Assembly (NCBI GenBank): GCA_018968885.1 | Contig: JAGWZK010000014.1 | Span: 1-64,000 of the forward strand | Direction: 5' to 3' | Length of the DNA: 64,000 nucleotides | Source of the DNA: Planctomycetota bacterium | GTDB lineage: Bacteria; Planctomycetota; Phycisphaerae; Phycisphaerales; UBA1924 | Shown here: one piece after another, positions 9,211 through 18,296 of the stretch | How the letters are laid out: each line of letters starts with the position of its first letter | Numbering within the stretch: the first letter of the stretch is position 1 | Translations under genes and position numbers: made by a program | The notes under the pieces: model-generated | Databases searched by the model: none | Told to the model about the DNA's origin: nothing | The model's input: only the letters and a program-made list of their open reading frames with translations

Positions 9211-10221
9211 TTGCGCGCACTCACATTCAACCATGCCGCCTTGACGATTGATCCGCGAGTTGCGGACCCCGCCCCGTTGGGTTCCCACGCCATCATCCGG
9301 GCCACCCGCCTGGGGCTGCATCCGATCGATGTGGCGGTTGCGCGCGGCTGGACTACGCACACAGGGATCATCGGGCGCGAGTGCATTGGACTGGTCGAAT
9401 CCGTGACGGGCACTGCGGAAGAAGCGGCACGGTGGACTGGAAAGCGGGTGCTTCTGCAAACCACGCTTGTGTGCGGCGCGTGCACGCAGTGCCGCGGCGG
9501 CAATGCGGCACACTGTCCGGAACGGCGTGTTGCCGGGGTTTGCGGACGCGATGGATTCTGCGCGGACCGTATCGCCGCGCCGTTGAACTCTCTTGTCGAA
9601 GTCCCCAAGTCGATCGGTGAAGATGTGGCGATCTTTGCCTATGCGATGGCGGACGCGGTGCACACGACGCAGGTGATTCGCGCGGAGGGGAAGACGTTTG
9701 TCACCGTGCTGGGTGACACGTTGGATGCATTGCTGGTCGCGCGGCTGATGACCGCGCGGAATGCGACGGTTCGATTGCTGTGTCAGACTCCCGCAATCCT
9801 GACGCAATGCGAGAAGTGGGGAATCCGAGCGAGACCGATGAGCGAAGTGGGCATGCGTCATGATCAGAGCGTGGTTGTGGACTGTGCCCACGAGACCGCT
9901 CATCTTGAGCCCGCCGTGCAGATGCTGCGACCCAAGGGAACGCTGATCGTGCGTTCGGCGTTTGCGGCAGTGCCGCCAAAGTGCTGGAATGCGGATGCCA
10001 AACGGACACAGGCGGTGATTCCCACCGATGCGGTGGTGGCCAATGAGATCACCATTATCGGGGCGCGTGCGGCGACACTGGCGGAGGGTTTGGATCTGGT
10101 CAGTAAGACCGGGACTGACTTGCTTCCCTTGATCACGCGGCGATTCAAGCTGGCCGACGGCGTGAGTGCGGTGCGGGCCGCCGCGGATTCTGGGAATCTG
10201 AAAGTGATTGTCGAGCCGTGA
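9211..10221 (+). CDS. Zinc-lobe alcohol dehydrogenase-like protein (MDR family)
   Basis: 336 residues from a TTG start, medium-chain dehydrogenase/reductase fold. The structural zinc lobe is intact: C-x2-C-x2-C-x7-C in [15 protein letters not shown]. The catalytic zinc site is not canonical: the usual GHE motif reads GRE (GRECIGLVE) and the usual Cys in the GxCxxD region reads His (GLHPID). The dinucleotide-binding glycine motif is also weak ([12 protein letters not shown]). It may be a divergent dehydrogenase with altered chemistry or a non-enzymatic relative. Begins 104 bases from the divergent kinase gene. Confidence 0.75.
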   Translation: MRALTFNHAALTIDPRVADPAPLGSHAIIRATRLGLHPIDVAVARGWTTHTGIIGRECIGLVESVTGTAEEAARWTGKRVLLQTTLVCGACTQCRGGNAAHCPERRVAGVCGRDGFCADRIAAPLNSLVEVPKSIGEDVAIFAYAMADAVHTTQVIRAEGKTFVTVLGDTLDALLVARLMTARNATVRLLCQTPAILTQCEKWGIRARPMSEVGMRHDQSVVVDCAHETAHLEPAVQMLRPKGTLIVRSAFAAVPPKCWNADAKRTQAVIPTDAVVANEITIIGARAATLAEGLDLVSKTGTDLLPLITRRFKLADGVSAVRAAADSGNLKVIVEP

Positions 10222-10266
10222 AGATCGCATGTGCCACGACTGGCCCAGGCGCGGTATTCTGCCGGC

Positions 10267-12039
10267 ATGAAGAACCCTGTGCCTGCTCTTGCGTTGGTCG
10301 TGGCGAGTACATGTGCTGTGTCGGCGACGATGGGACGACAGCCAGCCATCACGACAACGTCTTCTGCACTGTTCAATGAGTACGCGGTGGCGGCAGATCA
10401 TCCACAGGCGTCGGCGGCGGGTGCGGAGATTCTCGCGGCTGGCGGGAATGCGGTGGATGCGGCGGTGGCGACGAGCTTTGCGTTGTCGGTGGTGCGTCCG
10501 GCCTCGTGCGGGATCGGGGGCGGCGGGTTCATGGTGATTCACCTGACGGAGAAGCACGCCAAGGGGCAGCGTGATGTGGCGATCAACTATCGGGAAGTGT
10601 GTCCGCAGGGTGTGGGGCCGGAGTTTTTCAAGGACAAGCCGGAGCGGGCATCGCGTCTGGGAGGCGCGGCGGTGGGTGTGCCGGGGACAGTGGCGGGACT
10701 GCTGACTGCGCTGGAGAAATACGGAACGATGACGCCGGCTCAAGTAATGGCGCCGGCGATTCGCCTGGCGGAGCAGGGGTTCGTTGCTGATCAGACGCAC
10801 GTGAACGCGGTGAAGAGTGCTTTGGAGAAGCTGGAAAAGGATGCAGGGCTGGGGAAGGAATTCAGTGAATTTGCGGCACAGCTTCTGCGCGGGCCCAAGG
10901 GGGAGGTGATCACCAAGGGTGGGACGGTTTTTGCGGCGGATCAGGCGCGAACGCTGCGACGGATCGCAAGCGAGGGGCGCGCAGGGTTTTACTCCGGTCC
11001 GGTGGCTGCGGCGATTGTGGATGCGGCGAAGTTGACAGGAGGCGTGCTGACGCCAGCAGATCTTTCGGGGTACAGCGTGCAGGAGATGGAGCCCCTGATC
11101 GGCAGCATCGGCAAAGGGCGGAGGGCGATCACTATGCCGCCACCGTCTTCGGGGGGAATCGTGCTTTTGCAGACGATCGGTGTGATGCAGCGATTGAAGA
11201 CGCGGCTGGAGCCGACGGGGGGCATGGGTGAGCACAACAGCACGCGGTATGTGCACTTTCTTGCGGAGTGCTTTTCGCACTCATTTGCAGATCGGGCGAG
11301 ATTGCTGAATGATCCGAGTTGTTCCGGGTGTCCGGCGGTGGATGTGGCGATGCTGACTTCGACGGATCTGATGGATGATCGCGTGCGGTTGATCGAATCG
11401 AATCATCGAGGCGATGCGGCGTTGTATGGGGTGCCGGCGCCGGCGGGAACGGTGGGAGATGATGGAGGCACAAGCCACCTGAGCGTGGTGGATCGGTGGG
11501 GCAATGCGGTGGCGTGCACGGAGACGATCAATCTGGAGTTTGGTTCGTATGTGTGCACACCTCAGTGGGGAGTGCTGCTCAACAACGAGATGGATGATTT
11601 CACAACGCACATCGATCGGCCGAATGCGTTTGGCCTGCGGCAATCAGAGCGGAATCTGCCCAGCCCGGGAAAGCGGCCACTTTCGAGCATGACACCGACG
11701 ATCGTGACGGACGAGAGGGGCGTGCTGTGCGTGGCGGGGGGAAGTGGCGGACCACGGATTATTTCGGCGACGGTTCAGGCGGTGATGCGGGTTGTGGAGT
11801 TTGATCTGAGTGCGCTGGATGCGACGCGCCTGCCGCGAATTCACCAGCAGTGGAACCCGGATCGGCTTGAGGCGGAGAAGGGAATGTTCGGACGTGACGA
11901 AATGAGTGAACTGCGGGAGCTGGGGCACAAGGTGGAGACGGCGAAGGCGGGCGCGGCGGTACAGGTGATTCGGCGAACGAACGGTGGATGGGATGCGGCA
12001 TGTGACCCGAGGAAGGGTGGAGAACCGGCGGGAAAATAG
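10267..12039 (+). CDS. ggt: Gamma-glutamyltransferase
   Basis: Ntn-hydrolase that cleaves gamma-glutamyl bonds of glutathione and transfers the group; exported and self-cleaving. About 590 residues. Residues 1-23 form a signal peptide. The large subunit begins with the family hallmark ANEYAVAADHP-like start and GGNAVDAAVA. The small subunit begins at the catalytic threonine in DGGTSHLSVVD, followed by NAVACTETIN and LSSMTPTIV. The ATG at 10267 is chosen because it begins the signal peptide; a GTG 36 bases upstream would add non-family residues. Confidence 0.92.
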   Translation: MKNPVPALALVVASTCAVSATMGRQPAITTTSSALFNEYAVAADHPQASAAGAEILAAGGNAVDAAVATSFALSVVRPASCGIGGGGFMVIHLTEKHAKGQRDVAINYREVCPQGVGPEFFKDKPERASRLGGAAVGVPGTVAGLLTALEKYGTMTPAQVMAPAIRLAEQGFVADQTHVNAVKSALEKLEKDAGLGKEFSEFAAQLLRGPKGEVITKGGTVFAADQARTLRRIASEGRAGFYSGPVAAAIVDAAKLTGGVLTPADLSGYSVQEMEPLIGSIGKGRRAITMPPPSSGGIVLLQTIGVMQRLKTRLEPTGGMGEHNSTRYVHFLAECFSHSFADRARLLNDPSCSGCPAVDVAMLTSTDLMDDRVRLIESNHRGDAALYGVPAPAGTVGDDGGTSHLSVVDRWGNAVACTETINLEFGSYVCTPQWGVLLNNEMDDFTTHIDRPNAFGLRQSERNLPSPGKRPLSSMTPTIVTDERGVLCVAGGSGGPRIISATVQAVMRVVEFDLSALDATRLPRIHQQWNPDRLEAEKGMFGRDEMSELRELGHKVETAKAGAAVQVIRRTNGGWDAACDPRKGGEPAGK

Positions 12040-12167
12040 TGAGGTGTCAAGGTGGCAACGGGACAAAGAGTCAAGGTGCTGAAAGAGCGTTTGAGCGAAC
12101 TTGCAAGTGGCGTAGATTCACACAAGCGCGAATCTGCTCAGGCACCTTCGGCATCCAATCATCATCT

Positions 12168-12740
12168 ATGCCAAACCCTGAAACCCTCAAACGGTTCTTT
12201 GAGCTTGCGTCCCCATATCAGACCTACGTGAAGGCGGGCCCTCCGGATCACCAAGCCAATTGGGCAGCAAACCACGCGCGGGTTTCCCTTTCTTCGCAGC
12301 AGGTAGCCCTTTTGGGATCTTTCACACGCTATCAACCTGTGCTGGTCATCAGCGGCACATGGTGCGGCGACTGTGCACAGCAGGTGCCGATCATGGAGCA
12401 CATCGCGATCGCCTCGAAGGGGAAGATCGATCTGAGGATCATCGATCGAGACAAAGGGATTGAGCTTTCGAACCAGGTGAAGATCAGCGGCGGCAATCGG
12501 GTGCCCACCGTGATCTTCATGAATGAGGAGTTTGACCTGCTGGGTCTGTACGGCGATAACGTGCTGACGCGCATGCGGGCCAAAGCGGCCAAGCAATTGG
12601 GTGCCTCGTGTGAGCTTCCCTCGGCGCGAATCTCGCCGGATGAGTTGGCGCTGACGATTCAGGAGTGGGTGGATCAGTTTGAACGGACGCAACTGATCGC
12701 GCGTCTGTCGACGAAACTGCGTGCCAAGCACGGAGACTAA
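12168..12740 (+). CDS. Thioredoxin-fold protein with WCGDC motif
   Basis: 190 residues, no signal peptide. The active-site motif WCGDC lies in VLVISGTWCGDCAQQVP, followed by a cis-proline segment GNRVPTVIFMNEEF, both standard for the thioredoxin fold. The length and the N-terminal helix match the small family of cytoplasmic thioredoxin-like proteins that often read TWCxDC. Likely a thiol-disulfide oxidoreductase; its partner is not apparent. An upstream in-frame extension to 12039 lacks family sequence. Confidence 0.82.
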   Translation: MPNPETLKRFFELASPYQTYVKAGPPDHQANWAANHARVSLSSQQVALLGSFTRYQPVLVISGTWCGDCAQQVPIMEHIAIASKGKIDLRIIDRDKGIELSNQVKISGGNRVPTVIFMNEEFDLLGLYGDNVLTRMRAKAAKQLGASCELPSARISPDELALTIQEWVDQFERTQLIARLSTKLRAKHGD

Positions 12741-12849
12741 CCCGCATTATCGGGCGTAGCCAGCCGGATTGGCCTCGGGGCGTTGAACCCTAACAGGACA
12801 ATAATTTAAAGAGGTGCAACCAAAATAGGGGAAAAATATCAAAAAACCA

Positions 12850-12878
12850 TTGACGCGCGGCAGCTTTTGCTGCACAAT
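12850..12878 (+). promoter_or_regulatory. Predicted sigma-70-type promoter
   Basis: TTGACG at 12850-12855 and CACAAT at 12873-12878 with a 17-base spacer. The spacer contains a small palindrome GCAGC-TTTT-GCTGC that could be an operator. It lies about 120 bases before the start of the exported protein at 12998. Confidence 0.5.
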
Positions 12879-12997
12879 GGCAAGAGGGAAGACACCCCCA
12901 TGCTCTCTGGCGGCGTTACGGGCGTTCCGTAGCTGACAGATCGGCGAGACGAGTTCCGCGTCCGCCATGTAGAGCATGTGCCTGTAGGAGAGATGAG

Positions 12998-13729
12998 ATG
13001 AAGAAGGTTTTTGCTGTTCTTGCTCTGGCTGGCCTCGCCAGCGTCGTCAACGCCGAGATCGTCGATAACGGCGTCATCACGATCGACCTTGCTGGCAACG
13101 TCGTTGAGAACGACCTCTTCCCCGCCGTTGACGTTGAGGTCTACGACAATTGGCGCGCGGCGGCTCAAGGTGGTGTGTCCACTTTGCAGGGGCTGTATCG
13201 CTCCGGTGGCAATGAGATCGCCGATCTGTGCAACATGACCGCTGGTGGCCGTCTGGGCTCCATGGGATTGAGCATTGGAAACAGCGCTGCCGCCGGCAGC
13301 GGTCTGATCCTGACGGGCGGCACGGGCACCGTTCGCTTCTACAACGGCACCTCCGGCGCTTTCATCAGTGGCTTCAACTTCAACCTGCCGGCTCTCAGTC
13401 TCGCCGTTGGTAGCAGCAGCCGCATCAGCTTTGCTGACGGATCGCTTGCTGGCTTGAACATCGACCTGACTCAAAACGTGTACGTGAGCGTGCAGTACAC
13501 GACCGTCACCGGCACCGTCAGCCTCGCTGACGTATCGCACCAGATCCGCAACCCCCACAACACGGGCTCCAGCACCGATGGCATGATCAATGTGACGACC
13601 AACTCCACCATCTCCTTCAACGGCAATCCCCTTGCCAACGCTGGCCTCTTCATCAAGCTGGTTCCTGCTCCCTCGTCCGCTGCTCTTCTCGGTCTCGGTG
13701 GCCTCTTGGCTGCCCGTCGCCGCCGTTGA
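12998..13729 (+). CDS. Exported protein with PEP-CTERM-like sorting tail
   Basis: 243 residues, with GGAG ahead of the ATG. Residues 1-19 are a signal peptide (MKKVFAVLALAGLASVVNA). The body is rich in Gly, Ser, Asn and Thr and reads as beta-sheet. The last 22 residues (APSSAALLGLGGLLAARRRR) are a membrane-spanning stretch followed by arginines, the layout of exosortase-type sorting tails, though the exact Pro-Glu-Pro is absent. Function unknown; probably displayed or secreted. It has its own promoter and terminator. Similar in style, not closely in sequence, to the next gene. Confidence 0.78.
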   Translation: MKKVFAVLALAGLASVVNAEIVDNGVITIDLAGNVVENDLFPAVDVEVYDNWRAAAQGGVSTLQGLYRSGGNEIADLCNMTAGGRLGSMGLSIGNSAAAGSGLILTGGTGTVRFYNGTSGAFISGFNFNLPALSLAVGSSSRISFADGSLAGLNIDLTQNVYVSVQYTTVTGTVSLADVSHQIRNPHNTGSSTDGMINVTTNSTISFNGNPLANAGLFIKLVPAPSSAALLGLGGLLAARRRR

Positions 13730-13787
13730 GTGATGCGACTCAAGCCCAGCGTGGGATATGCGTCCCGCCGGTTCATGTGTGGAACTT

Positions 13788-13826
13788 CATCCCCGGGTCC
13801 GCAAGGCCCGGGGATGTTGCTTTTGG
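13788..13826 (+). terminator. Rho-independent terminator
   Basis: Stem CATCCCCGGG / CCCGGGGATG (13788-13797 and 13807-13816) followed by TTGCTTTT. It ends the transcript of the exported protein at 12998-13729. Confidence 0.85.
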
Positions 13827-13931
13827 ATCATGACAACGAGGTCCGAGATTGTGATTGTGCGTGATTGCTTAGGGTTCTAGGAACCAGTACGTCGTTGCAT
13901 TCGCACATTTTTGTGACTTCTGTATCACTGC

Positions 13932-13958
13932 GGGCCGGATTGGCTTGCAATTCGGCCC
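13932..13958 (+). promoter_or_regulatory. Stable hairpin in the leader of the next exported protein
   Basis: GGGCCGGATTG pairs with CAATTCGGCCC (11 bp with one G-U) around the loop GCTTG. No T tract follows, so it is not a terminator. It is about 155 bases ahead of the start at 14112. A second palindrome GGTTC-TAG-GAACC at 13873-13885 could be an operator. Nothing gene-like lies elsewhere in 13730-14111. Confidence 0.5.
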
Positions 13959-14111
13959 AGGTTACTCATCTTCACCATGCGAGAGGGATGCTTCAGGTGC
14001 GCTGCGCCCAACGGTCGCCGCGCCAATCGATCGGTCTTGCGCCGTGTGCGCGTGGGACTGGGGGATACATCATGGTGGCGTGTCGCCATCAGTCATATAG
14101 GGAGTTGATCC

Positions 14112-14879
14112 ATGAAGAACGTCTTCGCCATTCTCGCTCTTACAGCGCTTGCCGGAGCTGCCCAGGCCGACATTGTGATCGATGCGGTCGAGACCGGACG
14201 CTTCACCATTGGTCAGCCCGGCGGCGGCATCGCGGCTGTGCCCAATTCGATCTACTCCAACGTCGATACGTTCTCGGGTCAGGCATACGCCATTGGCGGC
14301 GCGACCAACATCTCCGGAAACACCATCACGCGGTTGTTCGCCGATGACATCATCTGCGCTGCGCACACGGCTGGCCCGATCACATCATTCCACTTCAACG
14401 TCGCCAACCTCAACACCTCAGTTGTCTCGGCTCGCGCTCGTGTCCGCTTCTATGCTGACAATGGCAGCAACGCGCCCGGCACATACATCACCGGTTACAC
14501 CTTCAACCCGATCAGCTTTACTGCCAACAGCGTCACGACGTACGTGGCGACCGGAATTTCCATCGTTGACCAGGGCACGAACAAGTTCTGGGCTGGCATC
14601 ACGTTCGACAACAACACTGGAGCCACTGGCGCGACCGAAGCCCAGCTCAACAACCTCGGTATGGGCCTGTTCAATCCCGTGGACATCGGCTCCAGCGCCG
14701 ATACGGCATTTGGCACGACTGCTGCGGGCTCGTTTCTGGTGAACAGCCCCGCAGGTGCGAATTTCAACTTCAATGGAACTCCGAATGCCAACTTCGGGTG
14801 GGCCTTCATTCCTACACCCTCTTCCGCTGCGATGCTGAGTCTGGGCGGGCTGATGGCCGCCCGTCGCCGCCGCGTGTAA
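14112..14879 (+). CDS. Exported protein with PEP-CTERM-like sorting tail
   Basis: 255 residues, GGGAG ahead of the ATG. A signal peptide covers residues 1-19 (ending GAAQA). The body is Thr/Ser/Asn/Gly-rich with aromatic-rich strands (FWAGITFDNNTGATG). The tail PTPSSAAMLSLGGLMAARRRRV is the same kind of sorting signal as in the preceding gene. Function unknown. Confidence 0.78.
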   Translation: MKNVFAILALTALAGAAQADIVIDAVETGRFTIGQPGGGIAAVPNSIYSNVDTFSGQAYAIGGATNISGNTITRLFADDIICAAHTAGPITSFHFNVANLNTSVVSARARVRFYADNGSNAPGTYITGYTFNPISFTANSVTTYVATGISIVDQGTNKFWAGITFDNNTGATGATEAQLNNLGMGLFNPVDIGSSADTAFGTTAAGSFLVNSPAGANFNFNGTPNANFGWAFIPTPSSAAMLSLGGLMAARRRRV

Positions 14880-14907
14880 TCGCCTGATTCCACAGGTTCT
14901 TCACAAC

Positions 14908-14949
14908 CCACCCCCGAGGCCCGTTCTGGCTCGGGGGTGGTTCTTTTGT
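14908..14949 (+). terminator. Rho-independent terminator
   Basis: CCACCCCCGAG pairs perfectly with CTCGGGGGTGG (14908-14918 and 14930-14940) followed by TTCTTTTGTTT. Ends the transcript of 14112-14879. Confidence 0.9.
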
Positions 14950-14959
14950 TTCAACGACT

Positions 14960-15463
14960 TCACTTCAAAACATGTTCGCCTCGCTCGGCGCGCTGACGAT
15001 TCCATTCTTCCATCGCAGCGGGATGATCCTTGACGAATTTGATCAACTGGCTCACCGTGCAACACAGACGCAGCGAGGCCTTCTTCTCATCCCAGTTACA
15101 CGCCGCGATCACATCCAGCGCCTCTGCGAGCAGGGCTGGAAAGTCCTCGTGACGCGGATTGCAGACAATCCGCCCCTCTTTGCCACACCGCCTGAGCCAC
15201 AACTCTGATCGAATCTCACCCCGAGGAACCGTGTATCTGATGTGCACAGCCAGTTCCAATCGGAGCCGCCGCAGCGCGGTGACACGATTCTCCTCAGCGC
15301 GGCGGGCCTCACCGGCCTGAGCCAACACGCCGGTTGGAATGTGCTCCAGCGTCACCTTGCTCGCGACTTTGTTGCGATGCTGACCACCCGGCCCCGATGA
15401 CTTTCCCCGGGTCATGCGGCACTGAGAAAAGAGTTCTTCAGATGGCAGCCGCGCTGGATGCAC
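14960..15463 (-). CDS. Peptide chain release factor-like protein (GGQ domain)
   Basis: 167 residues from a GTG preceded by GGAGG five bases upstream. It contains the release-factor catalytic domain only: the GGQ motif sits in GKSSGPGGQHRNKVASKV at about residues 22-36, followed by the usual ARRAEENRV helix. There is no stop-codon recognition domain, so it resembles ribosome-rescue hydrolases such as ArfB more than RF1/RF2. The basic C-terminal tail typical of ArfB is only weakly present. Last gene of the S41 protease-tsaD group. Confidence 0.8.
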   Translation of the reverse strand: MHPARLPSEELFSQCRMTRGKSSGPGGQHRNKVASKVTLEHIPTGVLAQAGEARRAEENRVTALRRLRLELAVHIRYTVPRGEIRSELWLRRCGKEGRIVCNPRHEDFPALLAEALDVIAACNWDEKKASLRLCCTVSQLIKFVKDHPAAMEEWNRQRAERGEHVLK

Positions 15464-15484
15464 TTATTCCTCCGGTTGCTGGCG

Positions 15485-16561
15485 CTAGCAGGCCGTTGTG
15501 GGAACCGGCTGCAGATCCAAACCACTCGTGATGCCCTGACTCAGCAACTCATACCCCAGACCGCCGATCATCGCAGCATTATCCATGCAATACGCCATCT
15601 TGGGGATCACCAAAGCCACACCAAGCTTCTTTGCAAGTTCTTGCATCGCGCTGCGCAGCCGACTGTTGGCAGAGACACCCCCACCAACGAGCACACTCTG
15701 CACTTTGATGCCGCGCTCTTCGCACTGCTCGATGGCCCGTTTCATCTTGAGCACGACTGCCCCCACCGCTGCTTTCTGAAAGCTAGCGGCGAGCATTGCG
15801 CGGCGTTGGTCTGTCATCTCTGCCGCCGGAGGATGGGGCACTTTGGCTCGCTCGGTATTCGGCACGCCTTTTACCTGATAGAGGAGTGCGGTTTTCAATC
15901 CTGAGAATGAAAAATCCAAGCTTGTTGTGCTCAAACGACTGATGGGAAAATCAACAAGATCGGCATCCGAAGTCACACTCTGCGCAAGCTGATCCAGATT
16001 GGGCCCACCGGGAAAGGGCAAGCCCAGAATCGCGGCGGCCTTGTCATACGCCTCACCTACTGCATCATCGATGGTCGCACCGAGCCGCTCCATCTGCGTC
16101 CAAGAGCGCAGCAGGTACATTGAGGTGTGGCCGCCACTGACCACGAGACCGAGTGCTGGGAAAAGGGCTTGGTGACAAGAATCTTCTCCTGCGCGATGCA
16201 ACATGCCTGAATACACATGCGCGTGCACATGATCCACACCGACGAGGGGCTTGCCGAGTGCCCACGCGACCGCTTTGGACGCCGCGACACCGACGAGGAG
16301 CGAGCCGATCAATCCGGGCCGATGCCCCACAGCCACGGCATCGATCTCTCTCCAGGTCACTCCAGCTTCATGCAACGCTCGCTCCATCACCGGCAGAATC
16401 GCCTCAACATGGGCCCTGCTGGCGATCTCCGGCACCACTCCGGCGTACTCGGCGTGCAAATCTGTCTGCGAGGCCACCACGCTGGAGCGCACGAGGCATC
16501 CATCTTCGACCACCGCCGCGGCGGTCTCATCGCAGCTTGATTCGATCGCCAGAATCCGCAT
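15485..16561 (-). CDS. tsaD: tRNA N6-adenosine threonylcarbamoyltransferase
   Basis: Catalyses the last step of t6A formation at position 37 of tRNAs reading ANN codons. 358 residues, slightly longer than usual. N-terminal signature ILAIESSCDETAAAVV, metal-binding HVHAH in GVDHVHAHVYS, and the ASKD/actin-like fold motifs VSGGHTSMYLL and GGGVSANSRLR are all present. Starts three bases after the S41 protease stop, so the two are co-transcribed. No threonylcarbamoyl partners (tsaB, tsaE) are in the window. Confidence 0.95.
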   Translation of the reverse strand: MRILAIESSCDETAAAVVEDGCLVRSSVVASQTDLHAEYAGVVPEIASRAHVEAILPVMERALHEAGVTWREIDAVAVGHRPGLIGSLLVGVAASKAVAWALGKPLVGVDHVHAHVYSGMLHRAGEDSCHQALFPALGLVVSGGHTSMYLLRSWTQMERLGATIDDAVGEAYDKAAAILGLPFPGGPNLDQLAQSVTSDADLVDFPISRLSTTSLDFSFSGLKTALLYQVKGVPNTERAKVPHPPAAEMTDQRRAMLAASFQKAAVGAVVLKMKRAIEQCEERGIKVQSVLVGGGVSANSRLRSAMQELAKKLGVALVIPKMAYCMDNAAMIGGLGYELLSQGITSGLDLQPVPTTAC

Positions 16562-16564
16562 GAG

Positions 16565-18211
16565 CTACTTCTTCTCCGGAGAAGATTCTGCCTTCTTCTT
16601 CACATCCGCATCCAAGAGCCACTGCTCCAGCGAGTTTCCGGTGATCTCCAGCACCGCCACCAGCTTGCCATCCTTATCTGTGATACGCACTTCGCCACCT
16701 TTGATCTCGGCAGTGTCTGCCCACAGATCAGTTTCGCGTTTGGTGGCAACGATTCCACTCTCCATCGCGTCCATGCGCCTTTGCAGGCGCACCAATTCGC
16801 GCGCCAAACGCTCGCTGGCTAAGCGGGTCTTGGCCATCTCCCCTGCCGCGATGCCCTTGTCTCCATCCACTGCTTGTCCGGTCTTCAACCACTCCCCAGC
16901 GGGCGCCTCGACCTTGGCCTGCATGGTCTGCAACGCCGCGGCGAGTTGGGCATCCTTGAGTTCCTTCTTCACCAAATCAGGAGTGGATACATCGAGGAGG
17001 GTTCCTTCCTGACGAATCACTTCCTGATCGCGCCGTGCCAGCAGAATCTCAATTTCCTGATCCTCAGTGAGCGGCACGAAGAAGCCGTCGGTGGGATCCA
17101 CACCCCACACTGTGCTGTCATCCTGGCGATCAATGCTGCGGCCATTGGGGAGGAAATACCCTGCCTGAGTGATCTTCAATTCTCCGCCGCCTTTGTCAAG
17201 AGGAATCACCACCTGCACACTGCCCTTGCCATAACTTCTTGATCCCACCACGATGGCGCGTTTGTTGTCTGCAAGGGCACCTGCGAGCACTTCGCTTGCG
17301 GAGGCACTCTGACCATTCACCAGCACGGCCACGGGAAAATCGGGTAATGTTCCAGGCCCCTGGGCCGTGGCCTTCTCCTCGGGAACGCTGCGGCCCTTGG
17401 TGGAGACGATCGTTCCATCCTTGAGAAACAAATCAGCGATCCGCACCGCGTCGCTGAGCAATCCACCCGGATTGCCTCGCAGATCGAGAATCAGACCCTT
17501 CAAGTCGCCCTTGTGTGCCCCCACGCTGCGGAGCGCCGCTTCCACTTCCTCAGAGCATTTGGGTGTGAATTGTGTCAGTCGGAGATACCCGATCTTTCGC
17601 GTTGGATCAATCAGATATTGCCACTGCTCAGGATTGTTGGGATCACGGTGAAAGCCCTTTACGCTGCGGCTCTTGATCGGAGCACGCACCAGTTCCATCT
17701 CGATGCGGCTGCCCTTGCGCTCAATCGAGAGTTTCACCTTGGTCCCCGGCTCACCTAACAGGATGTCAATGCACTCGTCCACCGTCTTTCCCTGAGTGCT
17801 CTTGCCATCGATCCCCACCACGCGGTCTTCGGGCAAGATCCCTGCCCGATAGGCGGGCGAATCCTCCAAGGGCGACACAATCGTCAGCCATCCATCACGA
17901 ATGTTCACCTGGGCACCGATCCCGACATACTCGCCGGTCAGATCCTTCTCAAAATTCCGCTTCTCACTCTCTGGCACGTAGATCGTGAAGGGGTCGTTCA
18001 AAGTCTCGACCATCCCTTTGATCGCCCCTTCCTGCATCTTCTTGTCGTCGGGGGCTGTGACAAAGGTCTGCGTGATGATCCTCTTCACCCCCACCACCGG
18101 GGTGAAAAACTCCCGCTCATCCTGCCGGGTCAGGGCCAGCGTCGAGCCCAGCACCGCCACCGCCAAGATCGCCAGCAACGTCACGTCAAACCACATTCTG
18201 CCCTTGGCCAC
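16565..18211 (-). CDS. S41 family C-terminal processing protease
   Basis: About 548 residues from a GTG at 18211, preceded by AGGAG with a seven-base gap, which decides this start. One N-terminal membrane anchor (VTLLAILAVAVLGSTLAL) places the enzyme outside the membrane. A PDZ domain spans roughly residues 90-180 (VSPLEDSPAYRAGILPEDRVVGIDG). The peptidase domain holds the catalytic Ser in NGQSASASEVLAGAL and Lys in GSRSYGKGSVQ. About 130 residues of charged helix follow and are unusual in length. Divergent from hflX with 85 bases between starts. Confidence 0.92.
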   Translation of the reverse strand: MAKGRMWFDVTLLAILAVAVLGSTLALTRQDEREFFTPVVGVKRIITQTFVTAPDDKKMQEGAIKGMVETLNDPFTIYVPESEKRNFEKDLTGEYVGIGAQVNIRDGWLTIVSPLEDSPAYRAGILPEDRVVGIDGKSTQGKTVDECIDILLGEPGTKVKLSIERKGSRIEMELVRAPIKSRSVKGFHRDPNNPEQWQYLIDPTRKIGYLRLTQFTPKCSEEVEAALRSVGAHKGDLKGLILDLRGNPGGLLSDAVRIADLFLKDGTIVSTKGRSVPEEKATAQGPGTLPDFPVAVLVNGQSASASEVLAGALADNKRAIVVGSRSYGKGSVQVVIPLDKGGGELKITQAGYFLPNGRSIDRQDDSTVWGVDPTDGFFVPLTEDQEIEILLARRDQEVIRQEGTLLDVSTPDLVKKELKDAQLAAALQTMQAKVEAPAGEWLKTGQAVDGDKGIAAGEMAKTRLASERLARELVRLQRRMDAMESGIVATKRETDLWADTAEIKGGEVRITDKDGKLVAVLEITGNSLEQWLLDADVKKKAESSPEKK

Positions 18212-18296
18212 GGCCCAGCTCCTCTCAAGAAGTACGCATTTTCCTGCCAATCCTAGTGACCCTGCGCCCCTCACCCTGCAACAATCAGATACTTCA

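Noticed and set aside
9007-11280. 757-codon open frame on the minus strand across the dehydrogenase and gamma-glutamyltransferase genes
   Set aside because: Its translation is Arg/His-rich and featureless and lies antisense to two well-recognised genes; it is a GC-codon shadow.
12039-12167. Extended start of the thioredoxin-like protein
   Set aside because: The upstream in-frame residues do not resemble the family, and the ATG at 12168 begins the conserved part.
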